A stretch of 64,000 nucleotides of DNA, taken from Maridesulfovibrio bastinii DSM 16055. GTDB lineage: Bacteria > Desulfobacterota > Desulfovibrionia > Desulfovibrionales > Desulfovibrionaceae. The stretch lies in contig NZ_AUCX01000006.1 of the NCBI RefSeq assembly GCF_000429985.1, positions 62,001 to 126,000 on the forward strand, read 5' to 3'. The notes beneath the pieces are model-generated. The model worked only from the letters and a program-made list of their open reading frames with translations. It was not told the origin of the DNA and searched no databases. Positions 37,402 to 48,130 of the stretch are shown piece by piece; the first letter of the stretch is position 1, and each line of letters begins with the position of its first letter. A program made the position numbers and the translations under genes.

Positions 37402-38289
37402 CTAGGTCAGAACATCCAGCATTACTCCAAAGAAGAACAGTATTGAAATAGCTCCGTTAAGAGTAAAAAAGGCCATATTCACTTTGCTCATATCCTTGGA
37501 GGAAATAACGCTGTGTTCATAGATAAGAATTATGCAGGAGACTCCCACGACCAGAAAATAAATAAAGCCCATACCCGCAGCAAAACCTGCCAGCAGGAAG
37601 AAAACAGCGGTATTAACATGACAGAAAGTGGAAATGGTCAGCGACTTATCAAGCCCGAGCTGTGCCGGAATTGAGTGCAGCCCGTAATTGCGGTCAAACT
37701 TGCGATCCTGCGTGGCGTAAAGAATATCAAAACCGGCAACCCAGAAAAGAACACCGAAAAACATCAGAAACTGGGCAATATGAAAACGGGGGTCAACACT
37801 TATCCAACCGGCAATAGGAGCCAGAGCCAGAACAGAACCTAGAAAGAAATGACACAACTTCGTGAAACGCTTGGTATAGCTGTACAGAGCCGACCAGATC
37901 AGAGCAAAGGGAGAAAGCTGGAGACAGACTTCATTCAACCCCATACAGGCCAGAATAAAAATCACCCCGCAGGCTATTATAAAAAAAGTGGTGAAACTTA
38001 CACTCAGCTCTCCGGTTACCAGAGCCCTGCCACGAGTTCTGGGGTTATCAACATCAATATTGATATCTGCCAGACGGTTATAAGCCATGGCAAACGAACG
38101 TATGGCGACCATTGCGATGGTAAGCAAAACAAAAGGTACAAATTTAGGCCAGCCGTGTGAACCAAGGAAGATTCCGGCATAAGCAAAAGGCAGCGCAAAA
38201 ATCGAATGCTCGATCTTAATCATGCGGCAGACAATCTTTAAATTCACCCAAAATGATTTTAATTTATTGAGAACAACAGGATCTTTCAT
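37402..38289 (-). CDS. ubiA: UbiA-family prenyltransferase (menaquinone-type)
   Basis: 295 residues, about eight to nine membrane helices. The first aspartate-rich motif is in NRLADINIDVDNPRT and the second in DILYATQDRKFD, matching 4-hydroxybenzoate/aromatic polyprenyltransferases. Adds the isoprenoid tail to a quinone ring at the inner membrane. In organisms of the suspected group menaquinone is made by the futalosine route, so this could be the MqnP enzyme; no other quinone gene is nearby to confirm. It follows the YdcZ gene by 17 bases. Confidence 0.88.
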   Translation of the reverse strand: MKDPVVLNKLKSFWVNLKIVCRMIKIEHSIFALPFAYAGIFLGSHGWPKFVPFVLLTIAMVAIRSFAMAYNRLADINIDVDNPRTRGRALVTGELSVSFTTFFIIACGVIFILACMGLNEVCLQLSPFALIWSALYSYTKRFTKLCHFFLGSVLALAPIAGWISVDPRFHIAQFLMFFGVLFWVAGFDILYATQDRKFDRNYGLHSIPAQLGLDKSLTISTFCHVNTAVFFLLAGFAAGMGFIYFLVVGVSCIILIYEHSVISSKDMSKVNMAFFTLNGAISILFFFGVMLDVLT

Positions 38290-38306
38290 GCTATCTTCTC
38301 TTTATT

Positions 38307-38750
38307 TCAGAATTTTTTAACTAGAATCGCGCCGGCTACAACCAGCAGAGCGCCTAACACTCTCATAGGAGAAATCTCTCTCACCGCATACCCCAGCAGT
38401 CCAAAGTGGTCCAGATAAAGTGAAGCCAGTATCTGCCCGGCGATCATCCAGCACATCATGGTTCCTGCTCCGAGAACAGGGGCAATAATAACAGCGGAAG
38501 CAACAAAAAAAGCTCCCATTAGTCCGCCGGTCCACATCCACCATGGTCCTCTGGATAATTCCGCAACCGCCGGCCATTCCATGCGCGCAATCAAGGCATA
38601 ACCAAGAAGCAAAACAGTACCGACAGCAAATGAAACAAAAGCTGCAAGAATAGGATCACCCATGTAATCCCGGAGTTTCATGTTTACTCCGGCTTGAGTC
38701 GGTGCAAGAGCTCCGAATGCAGCCGCAATAAACAGAAAAAGTAATTTCAT
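38307..38750 (-). CDS. YdcZ/DUF606 (DMT superfamily) membrane protein
   Basis: 147 residues with five membrane helices, the usual size of YdcZ-type half-transporters of the drug/metabolite superfamily. Conserved start FGALAPTQAGVNMKL and the middle GGLMGAFFVASAVIIAP. Such proteins probably work as dimers; substrate unknown. AGGAG precedes the ATG. Cotranscribed with the prenyltransferase gene. Confidence 0.85.
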   Translation of the reverse strand: MKLLFLFIAAAFGALAPTQAGVNMKLRDYMGDPILAAFVSFAVGTVLLLGYALIARMEWPAVAELSRGPWWMWTGGLMGAFFVASAVIIAPVLGAGTMMCWMIAGQILASLYLDHFGLLGYAVREISPMRVLGALLVVAGAILVKKF

Positions 38751-39052
38751 AGAATCTCCTGCAGAAATATATCAGTTCTCCGGCTTGCCTGCGACAGCAG
38801 AATCACAGTTAAGACTATTAACAAAACTCCCTGTAAATTCTCAAAAATCCAACATTGAAAACCTAATGGGACTTTAATCTTATTTAGACAAACGGCAAAC
38901 CATTATGAGTGAAAGGCCGGACTTAAGCTATGCTATTGCTAAAAACCGGAAGGAATCAGGGTCAGTTTAGTACTTTCCCTTAAAACTGTAATATGCGCTG
39001 ACCGGCTTTTTCAGCGTCTGAAAAAGCCGGTCCAGAACAATCCGGAAACAAC
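38751..39052. other. Intergenic region of about 300 bases with the tyrS 3' hairpin
   Basis: Contains a perfect 14-bp stem at 39001-39031 (ACCGGCTTTTTCAG/CTGAAAAAGCCGGT, 3-base loop) just after tyrS. It lacks a T run after the stem on the minus strand but is probably the tyrS terminator or 3' stabiliser. No ORF supported. Confidence 0.6.
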
Positions 39053-40321
39053 TTATTTTAATGTAACCAGACCGTAATTCTTTTTACCTTTACGGAGAAG
39101 CATAACTTCATTGCCGATAAAGTCGGTATCAGCCGGAACATATGCCGGATCATCAACCCTTTCATTATTGATATAGAAACCACCGCCGCTGATATCCTTT
39201 CTAGCCTGCCCTTTTGATTTGGATAATCCCATATCAACAAGAATCTGCGGGATGTCAGGCAGTTCTCCTGCGGCATACTCTTTCACGGGTGCTGCTTCCA
39301 TAGCCTCACGCAATGTTTTGGCATCAACACTCTTTATGTCACCTTTGCCAAAGAGTGCGGCAGTTGCGGCAAGAACTTTATCCAGTTCTTCTTGACCATG
39401 AATCATGGTTGTGGTTTCCGCTGCAAGCCGTTTCTGTGCTTCACGGAGATGCGGAGATTCAGCAAGGCTTTTTTCAAGTTCCGCAATTTCTTCCTCAGTG
39501 AGGAATGTAAAATATTTCAGGAAATTAATTACATCGCGGTCATCGGTGTTGATCCAGAACTGATAAAAAGTATAGGGGGAAGTTCTCTCAGCATTGAGGA
39601 AAATTGCGCCTTTTTCACTTTTTCCGAACTTTTTACCGGATGCAGTTGTAATCAGCGGGAAGGTCAGAGCATATCCTTCCTCACCATCTTTACGGCGGAT
39701 AAGTTCGCAACCGGAGGTAATGTTACCCCACTGGTCGCCACCGCCGATCTGGAGACGGCATCCATATTCCTTGAATAAATGGTAAAAATCATATCCCTGA
39801 AGAATCATATAGCTGAATTCTGTAAATGAAATACCAACTTCTTCACGACCGATACGCCCTTTAATGGATTCTTTGCCCATCATCCAGTTAACGGTATAAT
39901 GCTTGCCGATATCTCTAAGAAATTCGATAGTTGTCATATTCTTTGTCCAGTCATAGTTATTGACAACTTCAGGTTTATCGCCTGTATTTCTTTCGCAGAA
40001 TATTTCGATCTGTTCTTTTATTTTGGCAGCTCTTGATTCGAGCAGTTCTTCATCTGCCAACTCACGTTCCTTATCCTTTCCGCTCGGGTCACCGATACGT
40101 CCGGTAGCTCCACCCAGAAGAAAAAGGGGATTATGGCCGGCTCTTTTCATCCTGACGAGAGACAACAGCGGCACCAGATTTCCGATATGCAGACTGTCGG
40201 CGGTGGGGTCAAAACCGCAATACATATACTGACCGGGCTTGGAAAGGTATTCACGCACCTTCTCTTCGTCAGAAACCTGATTAATCAGTCCGCGCCATTT
40301 AAATTCATCAAAAATATTCAT
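39053..40321 (-). CDS. tyrS: Tyrosyl-tRNA synthetase
   Basis: 422 residues. Charges tRNA-Tyr. Class I signatures LHIGNLVPL (about 45-53) and KFGKS (about 235-239), tyrosine pocket motifs YCGFDPTADS and QIGGGDQWGN, and a C-terminal S4 RNA-binding domain (SKSKGQARKDI). GAGG precedes the ATG. It follows ymdB by 99 bases that include a hairpin. Confidence 0.97.
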   Translation of the reverse strand: MNIFDEFKWRGLINQVSDEEKVREYLSKPGQYMYCGFDPTADSLHIGNLVPLLSLVRMKRAGHNPLFLLGGATGRIGDPSGKDKERELADEELLESRAAKIKEQIEIFCERNTGDKPEVVNNYDWTKNMTTIEFLRDIGKHYTVNWMMGKESIKGRIGREEVGISFTEFSYMILQGYDFYHLFKEYGCRLQIGGGDQWGNITSGCELIRRKDGEEGYALTFPLITTASGKKFGKSEKGAIFLNAERTSPYTFYQFWINTDDRDVINFLKYFTFLTEEEIAELEKSLAESPHLREAQKRLAAETTTMIHGQEELDKVLAATAALFGKGDIKSVDAKTLREAMEAAPVKEYAAGELPDIPQILVDMGLSKSKGQARKDISGGGFYINNERVDDPAYVPADTDFIGNEVMLLRKGKKNYGLVTLK

Positions 40322-40347
40322 TTTGACCTCGTTAATAAATTGCCTCT

Positions 40348-40391
40348 CGGGCTTTTCTTTTTGTTTTACAAAATAACCGCTTTCAAGCCCG
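40348..40391 (-). repeat. Hairpin in the ymdB-tyrS spacer
   Basis: CGGGCTT/AAGCCCG with a 30-base AT-rich loop, 30 bases before the tyrS start. Could be a leader element, attenuator or processing site. Confidence 0.4.
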
Positions 40392-40420
40392 AATCTGCAT
40401 CAGGCTGAAACACGGTCAGA

Positions 40421-41203
40421 TCAAAGCTCATCCATATTCCAGGCAGAAACAGATAACGCCCTGCCGGTATCTTCGTCAATTTCCATGAGCGCACCGCTTA
40501 ATCTGACAGGACCGTCAGCAACATACCATTTTTGCGGAAGCCCGGTTATAAACCTTTTGATTACAGGTTCGGGAGCAAGTCCCAGACAGGAATCAACAGG
40601 GCCGCACATTCCAGCATCCGTTATATAAGCGCACCTCTTCTCCAGAAGACAGGCGTCGTTGGTCTGCACATGGGTATGAGTACCTAAAACCGCGCTGACT
40701 TCATGGGCAAAATGTCTGGCCAGTGAAAGTTTTTCTGAAGTGGCTTCGGCATGAAAATCTATGATTCTAACTTTTACTTCTTCGGGAATGCTCTCAAGTA
40801 TCCTTGCACATTCAGCAAATGGACATTCTATAGGCGGCATGAAAACTCTGCCCTGAAGGTTGATTACCGCCACCTGAGTCCCTGTTTCAAGGGTATGGAT
40901 AGTGTAGCCGCAACCGGGTGAGGAAGCTGTAAAATTAGCAGGTCTAATTATGCGGGGATTTGAATTGAGTTCGGAATAAATATCTTTAAACCGCCAGATA
41001 TGATTTCCGGTAGTAGCAATATCAATCCCGGCGGAGAGCAGACTGCGGGCGCTTTTGAGGGTCAGGCCAATGCCCCGCGAGGCATTTTCGCAATTTGCAA
41101 TGACCATATCCAGATCAAGTTCACTGCGAAGTTTGGGCAAGGTGGATTCAACGGCTTTCCGGCCCGGTTTACCGAAGATATCCCCCAAAAAAAGAATCCG
41201 CAC
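40421..41203 (-). CDS. ymdB: YmdB-family metallophosphoesterase
   Basis: 260 residues. Binuclear metal phosphodiesterase: LFLGDIFGKPGR, ANCENASRG, TTGNHIWRFKD, DFHAEATSEK and GTHTHVQTND supply the metal ligands. Bacillus YmdB hydrolyses 2',3'-cyclic nucleotides and affects biofilm and motility decisions. It lies right after rny, the same pairing as in Bacillus, which supports the assignment and a link to RNA turnover. Confidence 0.92.
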   Translation of the reverse strand: MRILFLGDIFGKPGRKAVESTLPKLRSELDLDMVIANCENASRGIGLTLKSARSLLSAGIDIATTGNHIWRFKDIYSELNSNPRIIRPANFTASSPGCGYTIHTLETGTQVAVINLQGRVFMPPIECPFAECARILESIPEEVKVRIIDFHAEATSEKLSLARHFAHEVSAVLGTHTHVQTNDACLLEKRCAYITDAGMCGPVDSCLGLAPEPVIKRFITGLPQKWYVADGPVRLSGALMEIDEDTGRALSVSAWNMDEL

Positions 41204-41245
41204 TCTTAAACTCCCAAAAAAAGAGTTGAGCGCGGCGGAGAAATA

Positions 41246-41274
41246 CGGCCCGAAGGGCGAACCCCTCCGGGCCG
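41246..41274 (-). repeat. GC-rich hairpin between rny and ymdB
   Basis: On the minus strand, a 12-bp stem (CGGCCCGGAGGG with CCCTTCGGGCCG, one G-U pair) closed by a small TTCG-type loop, 14 bases after the rny stop. A T run comes about 35 bases later. May be a partial terminator or an mRNA stabiliser. Confidence 0.55.
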
Positions 41275-41287
41275 CGCAATAAATTAT

Positions 41288-42844
41288 TTATTTTGCATAA
41301 CCAACGGAACGGCGTTCACGAATAACAGTAACGCGAATCTGTCCCGGATAAGTCATGTTGTTTTCAATCTTAGTTGCAATATCCTTACAGAGCATATGAG
41401 TATTATCGTCAGTTACTCTTTCGGAATCGACCATTACACGGATTTCACGACCGGCCTGAATTGCATAGGCTTTGGAAACACCGTCAAAGGACGTTGCAAG
41501 GTTTTCAAGTTCTTCAAGACGCTTGACGTAGTTTTCAAGCAGTTCTTTACGTGCTCCCGGACGGGCTCCGGAAAGGCTGTCAGCAGCCTGCACGAGAGTA
41601 GCAAGAATTGACTTGGGAGGAACATCTTCATGGTGAGCCATAATGGCATGGATGATTTCCTTGGATTCCCCATGCTTTTTAGCAAGATCAGCGCCGATGA
41701 TAGCATGTGGACCTTCAATCTCATGGTCGACAGCTTTACCGATATCATGCAGAAGTCCGGCTCTTTTAGCCATTTTCTCATCAATACCGAGTTCGGCAGC
41801 CATAACCCCGCACAGAAAAGCAACTTCAAGCGAATGCTGGAGCACGTTCTGGGAAAAACTTGTTCTGTAATGAAGCTGACCGATAAGTTTTATTATCTCA
41901 GGATGAATTCCATGAACACCTACATCAAATGTAGCCTGCTCACCGATTTCACGCAGCTTCACATCCATTTCCTGCTGCACTTTCTGAACGATATCTTCGA
42001 TACGAGCAGGATGAATGCGGCCATCATGGATCAATCTTTCAAGAGCCTGCTTGGCTATTTCGCGACGCAGCGGGCTGTAAGCTGAAAGGACAACTGTTTC
42101 AGGAGTATCATCAATAATGAGGTCCACACCTGTTGCAGCTTCAAGAGCGCGAATATTGCGGCCCTCTCTACCGATAATCCGTCCTTTCATATCTTCAGAA
42201 GGAAGCTGAACAGCTGTAACTGTCTGCTCGTTGACATAGTCACCGGCATATCTCTGAATTGCCAGAGCGAGGATTTTGCGGGCCTTTCTGGCTCCTTCCT
42301 CTTTAGCTTCCATTTCAATCGCACGAATCATCTTGGCTGCTTCGTGACGAGTTTTACTTTCTATTTCGGTCATGAGCTTTTCACGGGCTTCTTCGGCTGT
42401 AAGGCCGGATACTTCCTGAAGTCTGCGCTCATGTTCATCTTTACGTCTCTCAAGGTCTTCCTTGAGTTCTTCAAGCTTTTTTTCCTGCTTGATCAGGCGT
42501 TTTTCAAGGGCGACAACATCGGATTCCTTAGAGGTAACCTTTTCAAGTTTGGATTCAAGCCTTTCTTCTTTTTCCTGAAGCCGCTCTTCCTGCCGCTTCA
42601 GCCCCCTCTCCATTTCTTTAAATTCATTTTCCTGCTCTTTCTTAAGAGCATATACTTCATCCTGAGCCTGAAGCCTTATTTCTTTCTTCATGGCTTCAGC
42701 TTCTTTACGGGCTTCCTGTACAATACGATCTGCAAGGCCCTGTGAATCGGCTATACGCCTTGAATTCACATAGCGATGCAACGCGTATCCGCCGGCAGCA
42801 CCCAGGATCATTCCTATCAGTACCAGAAAGAAATCTCCAAACAT
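41288..42844 (-). CDS. rny: Ribonuclease Y
   Basis: 518 residues, standard length. Membrane-anchored endonuclease that starts mRNA decay. Domains in order: one N-terminal helix (about 5-22), long coiled coil (about 30-200, very rich in Glu/Lys/Arg), KH RNA-binding domain (PSEDMKGRIIGREGRNIRAL, about 207-226), HD hydrolase (LLHDIGKAVDHE, about 360; MAHHEDV later) and a C-terminal region. AAGGAG precedes the ATG. Confidence 0.97.
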   Translation of the reverse strand: MFGDFFLVLIGMILGAAGGYALHRYVNSRRIADSQGLADRIVQEARKEAEAMKKEIRLQAQDEVYALKKEQENEFKEMERGLKRQEERLQEKEERLESKLEKVTSKESDVVALEKRLIKQEKKLEELKEDLERRKDEHERRLQEVSGLTAEEAREKLMTEIESKTRHEAAKMIRAIEMEAKEEGARKARKILALAIQRYAGDYVNEQTVTAVQLPSEDMKGRIIGREGRNIRALEAATGVDLIIDDTPETVVLSAYSPLRREIAKQALERLIHDGRIHPARIEDIVQKVQQEMDVKLREIGEQATFDVGVHGIHPEIIKLIGQLHYRTSFSQNVLQHSLEVAFLCGVMAAELGIDEKMAKRAGLLHDIGKAVDHEIEGPHAIIGADLAKKHGESKEIIHAIMAHHEDVPPKSILATLVQAADSLSGARPGARKELLENYVKRLEELENLATSFDGVSKAYAIQAGREIRVMVDSERVTDDNTHMLCKDIATKIENNMTYPGQIRVTVIRERRSVGYAK

Positions 42845-42966
42845 GCCTTTCTCCTTAATTTATGTTAACAGGCTTCAAACCTGATTAATCCAAAAAAATA
42901 AACCAATTAAAGCCGTTTTAATGGATGAAAGAAGAAAGCATATCTTGAGACGGGATTCAGGGGGAA

Positions 42967-42995
42967 TCCGGGATTTTCGCATGGAAAATCCCGGA
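42967..42995 (-). repeat. Perfect hairpin between 6S RNA and rny
   Basis: CCGGGATTTTC/GAAAATCCCGG with a short loop, about 30 bases beyond the 3' end of 6S RNA. No T run after it on the minus strand. Possible processing or back-up termination signal. Confidence 0.5.
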
Positions 42996-43025
42996 TGAAG
43001 ATTGCGGGTTAACTGTTTTTTCAGT

Positions 43026-43206
43026 TAGACCCCGGGGTGCCGTGTTGCCGTGTAGTCAGAACCTGGTTATCCAGGTGGGCGCCGGCTCCGCAGCTTCAGG
43101 CTTCCCGGTCTAAGCCGGGCGTGCTCACCACCACGGGATGCTAGCTCCCTTTTTCAATATATTGGTTCAGAAGCTATCAGGGCAATCACGCACTCCCCAG
43201 GGAAAT
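43026..43206 (-). ncRNA. ssrS: 6S RNA
   Basis: On the minus strand the region has the layout of 6S RNA: closing stem formed by CCCTGGGG near the 5' end and CCCCGGGG near the 3' end, a long internal-bubble region, the conserved block GAGCACGCCCGG ... ACCGGGAAGCC, and a terminal-loop arm CACCTGG/CCAGGTT. It lies directly downstream of zapA, the position known from E. coli and many proteobacteria. 6S RNA binds sigma-70 RNA polymerase in slow growth. Ends are estimated to within a few bases. Confidence 0.92.
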
Positions 43207-43244
43207 CTTTTATATCCTGACATGGCTGTTTTCAGCCATGTAAA

Positions 43245-43493
43245 TCACTTCTCTAGAAGAATATTAATCTTTTCTTCCATCTCATCAAGCTTCCGGCTGT
43301 GTTCTAAATAATCATCAGCCAGACTCAAGGCCAGACAGGTCAGCAATTTTTCTTTACTGACGTCTGTTCCGCCTTTGCTTAATTCGCCAAATCTTTCTTC
43401 AAGAATGGCTTTAGCGGCTTCAATTCTGCTCTTATCCGCATCGGTCTTAAAAGCTATTTCAAGACCCAGTATAGGAATTGTGTATCGAGGCAT
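43245..43493 (-). CDS. zapA: Cell division protein ZapA
   Basis: 82 residues. ZapA cross-links FtsZ filaments. N-terminal strand-rich part (YTIPILGLEIAFKT), then a helix with TCLALSLADDYLEHS and a C-terminal coiled coil. Short for ZapA but complete. Next to the ZapB-like gene (23 bases upstream) and 6S RNA (downstream). Confidence 0.88.
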   Translation of the reverse strand: MPRYTIPILGLEIAFKTDADKSRIEAAKAILEERFGELSKGGTDVSKEKLLTCLALSLADDYLEHSRKLDEMEEKINILLEK

Positions 43494-43516
43494 CCTGCAT
43501 CCGCTGTCAAATTAAT

Positions 43517-43693
43517 CTATTCAAGGTCGGTTTCTACCTTGCCGAGGAGACTCTCAATCCGGGTACGAACTGTTTCCCTTTTGTTCTTCTCCTGCTCCAA
43601 TTCCTCAAGAAGAAACTGATTTTCTTCTTCAAGCTGCTTGATTTTATTTAACATTTTATCAAAGCGTTCTTCAAGGCGATCGATTAATTCCAT
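43517..43693 (-). CDS. Short coiled-coil protein, ZapB-like
   Basis: 58 residues, almost wholly a coiled coil (MELIDRLEERFDKMLNKIKQ at the start, then LEEENQFLLEELEQEKNKRE). This matches the size and character of ZapB-type (DUF904) division proteins that join ZapA at the division ring. AGGAAAG lies just before the ATG, and zapA follows 23 bases later, so they form an operon. ZapB identity is inferred from size, coil and position. Confidence 0.75.
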   Translation of the reverse strand: MELIDRLEERFDKMLNKIKQLEEENQFLLEELEQEKNKRETVRTRIESLLGKVETDLE

Positions 43694-43724
43694 AGTTCTT
43701 TCCTATCCCCTTATTATTACAAAA

Positions 43725-45107
43725 TCAAGACTTCTCGGTATGACGCCGTATATTGACCTGTTTTCCCCTTGCAACAGCAAGTTCATTTTCACCAATTTTT
43801 TTAGTTATGGTGGAGCCTGCACCGATCAAAGCACCGGCACCGACTTCAACAGGAGCAACTATGGCTGTATTACTTCCGATGAATACATTTTCACCGATTA
43901 TGGTCTTGAATTTATTTTTTCCATCATAGTTACAAGTTATGGTTCCGGCTCCGACATTGGTTCCAGCACCTATTTCGCTGTCTCCAAGGTAGGTCAGATG
44001 ACTTGCCTTGACTCCTTTGCCCAGGCGGGATTTCTTGACTTCAACAAAATTCCCGACCTTTGAACCTTCTTCCAACACAGCTCCCGGTCTCAAACGTCCG
44101 TAAGGACCGACAGAGCAGCCAACACCAACTTCAGATTTTTCAATATGACTGAACGAGTGAATCACTGCGCCTTCAGCTATAAAGGCATCACGCATAAAAA
44201 CATTGGATTCAACTAGACAGCCGGAGCTGATTACGCTTTTTCCAAAAATTTCACACGGACCTGTAATTTCGGCACCAGGAGCTATCTCAGCTTTAGGGCC
44301 GACAGCGGCACATTCACAATTATGAACGACCACCCCCTGCCTGAGCAGATCATCAACAATTTTAAAACGCAGAGCAGATTCAGCCTTGGAAAGTTCATAG
44401 GGAGTATTAATTCCCATAAGATCAATAGAGTTACCGCAATTAACAGCCGTAACATTCATTTCACTTTCAACCGCTAAATCTACAAGATCAGTGATATAAT
44501 ACTCGCCGCTTTTGTTCTCATTGTTAAGCCTTGAAAGCAATCCATCTATCGCTGAGACTTTAAGGCAATATATACCTGCGTTTACTTCACCGCTAGGAGG
44601 CCCATAAACAGATTCATCGTAATCTTTTGCTTCAACGATTGCTTTCACCTTCAAATCTTTGTCGCGAATAACTCTACCGAACTGATTCTCTTCGTCAGGA
44701 GTGATTGTCAGAAAAGATAAATCAGTCTTATCTTTTACAGCTGCATCCAGAAAATCAAGTACAGTTACTTTATTCACAAGAGGAGTGTCACCGTTGATAA
44801 TAAAACAGTATTCACACCCACTTTCCTGAACAGAACTCCATGCGGTCTGCAATGCGTGCCCAGTCCCGAGCTGTTCCTTTTGAAGAACAAATCCGCTCTT
44901 ATAATCAGGAAAAGCAGCTTCCACATGTTCAGCACCGAACCCGACAACAGTATATATCTTATCCTCAAATACCGTATCGAGAGCGGAATAAACATAGTGC
45001 AGCATTGGCTCTCCAAGCAGAGTTCTCAATACCTTAGGCTTATCTGAATACATGCGCGTGCCCTTACCGGCGGCAAGAACCAGAGCGCAGGCTGAAAAAT
45101 CAGTCAT
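43725..45107 (-). CDS. glmU: Bifunctional N-acetylglucosamine-1-phosphate uridyltransferase/glucosamine-1-phosphate acetyltransferase
   Basis: 460 residues. Makes UDP-GlcNAc for peptidoglycan and lipopolysaccharide. N-terminal nucleotidyltransferase (LVLAAGKGTRM, QLGTGHALQTA, INGDTPL) and C-terminal left-handed beta-helix acetyltransferase with hexapeptide repeats and the conserved end GAGTITCNYDGKNKFKT. GGAG lies about ten bases before the ATG. The ZapB-like gene starts 31 bases after its stop. Confidence 0.97.
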   Translation of the reverse strand: MTDFSACALVLAAGKGTRMYSDKPKVLRTLLGEPMLHYVYSALDTVFEDKIYTVVGFGAEHVEAAFPDYKSGFVLQKEQLGTGHALQTAWSSVQESGCEYCFIINGDTPLVNKVTVLDFLDAAVKDKTDLSFLTITPDEENQFGRVIRDKDLKVKAIVEAKDYDESVYGPPSGEVNAGIYCLKVSAIDGLLSRLNNENKSGEYYITDLVDLAVESEMNVTAVNCGNSIDLMGINTPYELSKAESALRFKIVDDLLRQGVVVHNCECAAVGPKAEIAPGAEITGPCEIFGKSVISSGCLVESNVFMRDAFIAEGAVIHSFSHIEKSEVGVGCSVGPYGRLRPGAVLEEGSKVGNFVEVKKSRLGKGVKASHLTYLGDSEIGAGTNVGAGTITCNYDGKNKFKTIIGENVFIGSNTAIVAPVEVGAGALIGAGSTITKKIGENELAVARGKQVNIRRHTEKS

Positions 45108-45289
45108 AAATCAAAATCTCCATATTTCAAGGTCGAAATTTGTTATCAGTTTGACACCATGTAGTAAATGGGCATTTTAAGTCTGCCCTATTATTTAAAT
45201 CCAAGTTAATTTATAACAATATGTTTTCTATATCATTTTAATTTTCATTTTAAAAATATCTTTTTACTGATTTCAATTCTGACCTGAAA

Positions 45290-45324
45290 CAAAAAAAGGA
45301 CGGACCGGAAAATCCGGTCCGTCC
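45290..45324 (-). terminator. Terminator of the atp operon
   Basis: GGACGGACCGGA/TCCGGTCCGTCC, 12 perfect pairs with a 3-base loop, followed on the minus strand by seven T. Confidence 0.95.
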
Positions 45325-45372
45325 CTGGTTAGCCTTTAGGCTTATTAAGCAGTGTTTATCCTTTAAAGAGGA

Positions 45373-45789
45373 TCAACCTGCCTTCTGGGATGCATCTTTA
45401 CAGCCAATGCGGGCAATAGCTCTCTGCAGAGCAGCCTGAGCGCGGGCAGCTTCGATACGATCCTTGGCTTTGGCCATGCGGGCCTTAGCCTTTTCCTCTG
45501 CCTTGCGAGCCCGATCCAGATCGATCTCAACGGCCTTTTCAGCTACTTCAGCGAGGACAGTCACTTTATTGTTACCAACTTCAGCAAATCCGCCGGAGAT
45601 GAAAACATAATGATTGCGGCCACCATCTTTATAATGGAGGTTTCCAACGCCAAGAGCCGAGAGGAAGGGGATATGATTCGGCAGTACACCGAACTCACCT
45701 TCTATCCCAGGAGCTCCGAGGTATTCGACTTCCTGAGAAAGGACCTTGCGATCAGGCGTCACGATTTCCAGAAGGAGTTTACTGGCCAT
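45373..45789 (-). CDS. atpC: ATP synthase epsilon subunit
   Basis: 138 residues: N-terminal beta-sandwich ([28 protein letters not shown]) and a C-terminal helical hairpin rich in Ala/Lys/Arg. Part of the central stalk; inhibits ATP hydrolysis. Last gene of the leftward atp operon, 14 bases after atpD. Confidence 0.95.
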   Translation of the reverse strand: MASKLLLEIVTPDRKVLSQEVEYLGAPGIEGEFGVLPNHIPFLSALGVGNLHYKDGGRNHYVFISGGFAEVGNNKVTVLAEVAEKAVEIDLDRARKAEEKAKARMAKAKDRIEAARAQAALQRAIARIGCKDASQKAG

Positions 45790-45803
45790 AATCGGGTCCT
45801 ATA

Positions 45804-47231
<1,428 letters not shown>

Positions 47232-48113
47232 TTATCCTTTCAGCGCTTCTGCGCCGCTGACAATGTCCATAAGATCATTGGTAATCGCGGCCTGCCTGGT
47301 TTTGTTATATATCAGGGTAAGTGATTCAGCCATATCGTCACAGGCCTTGGATGCGTTATCCATAGCGGCCATACGTGCGGCATGTTCACTGGCGGAAGTG
47401 TCAAGCAATCCGCGGTAAACCTGAACATTTACAAAACGGGGCAAAAGCTCCGCGAGCAGTCCTTCAACAGAAGGCTCATAGATATATTCGCTGCTGGGTC
47501 CTTCATCTTCAGCTTCTTCCTTAGCTTCGCCCGAAGAGATGGGAAGAAGGCTGAGATCAACTGCAACCTGACGTGCAACGGATATAAACTCGCCGAATAC
47601 CAGATGAACTTCATCAAGTTCCATGGAGAGGTAGGCATCGATAATTTTATTACCAACGGTGCTTGCAAGAGTGAAATCGAAATTGTTCATTTCATCTGCG
47701 AATGATTCAACAGTTTCATATTCAGTCTTTTTAACAGCATCACGAGCTTTTTTACCGATACAATAAAACTTAACATCAAGCCCTTCGGCTTTTTTGGACG
47801 CAGCCAGCTTAAGAGCCTTGTTGATCATATTGCTGTTGAAGCTGCCGCAAAGTCCGCGATCAGAGGTAGCCAGAACAATACCGACTGTCTTGATCTCTTC
47901 GTGGACTTCGAGCAGGGGATGGACACTTGTGTCCGCCCCGCCGGCGAGATCACTCAGCATTTCATAGAACTTGTCTGCGTAGGGGCGGAAACGCTCAATT
48001 CTGGACTGAGCTTTACGCAACTTAGCCGACGCAACCATGTTCATGGCTTTTGTGATCTGCTTCGTCTTCTTAACGCTTACGATTTGATTCTGGACATCCC
48101 TAAGAGAAGCCAT
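47232..48113 (-). CDS. atpG: ATP synthase gamma subunit
   Basis: 293 residues. Central rotor shaft of F1. Conserved N-terminus (QNQIVSVKKTKQITKAMNMV) and C-terminus (TLIYNKTRQAAITNDLMDIV), plus SDRGLCGSFN. An acidic insert near residue 200 (EAKEEAEDEGPSSE) is longer than in E. coli. GGGAGG precedes the ATG. Confidence 0.97.
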   Translation of the reverse strand: MASLRDVQNQIVSVKKTKQITKAMNMVASAKLRKAQSRIERFRPYADKFYEMLSDLAGGADTSVHPLLEVHEEIKTVGIVLATSDRGLCGSFNSNMINKALKLAASKKAEGLDVKFYCIGKKARDAVKKTEYETVESFADEMNNFDFTLASTVGNKIIDAYLSMELDEVHLVFGEFISVARQVAVDLSLLPISSGEAKEEAEDEGPSSEYIYEPSVEGLLAELLPRFVNVQVYRGLLDTSASEHAARMAAMDNASKACDDMAESLTLIYNKTRQAAITNDLMDIVSGAEALKG

Positions 48114-48130
48114 TTGTACCTCCCAAGGAT

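Noticed and set aside
38885-38970. 21-codon ORF upstream of the YdcZ gene
   Set aside because: No ribosome binding site and no family; treated as spacer.
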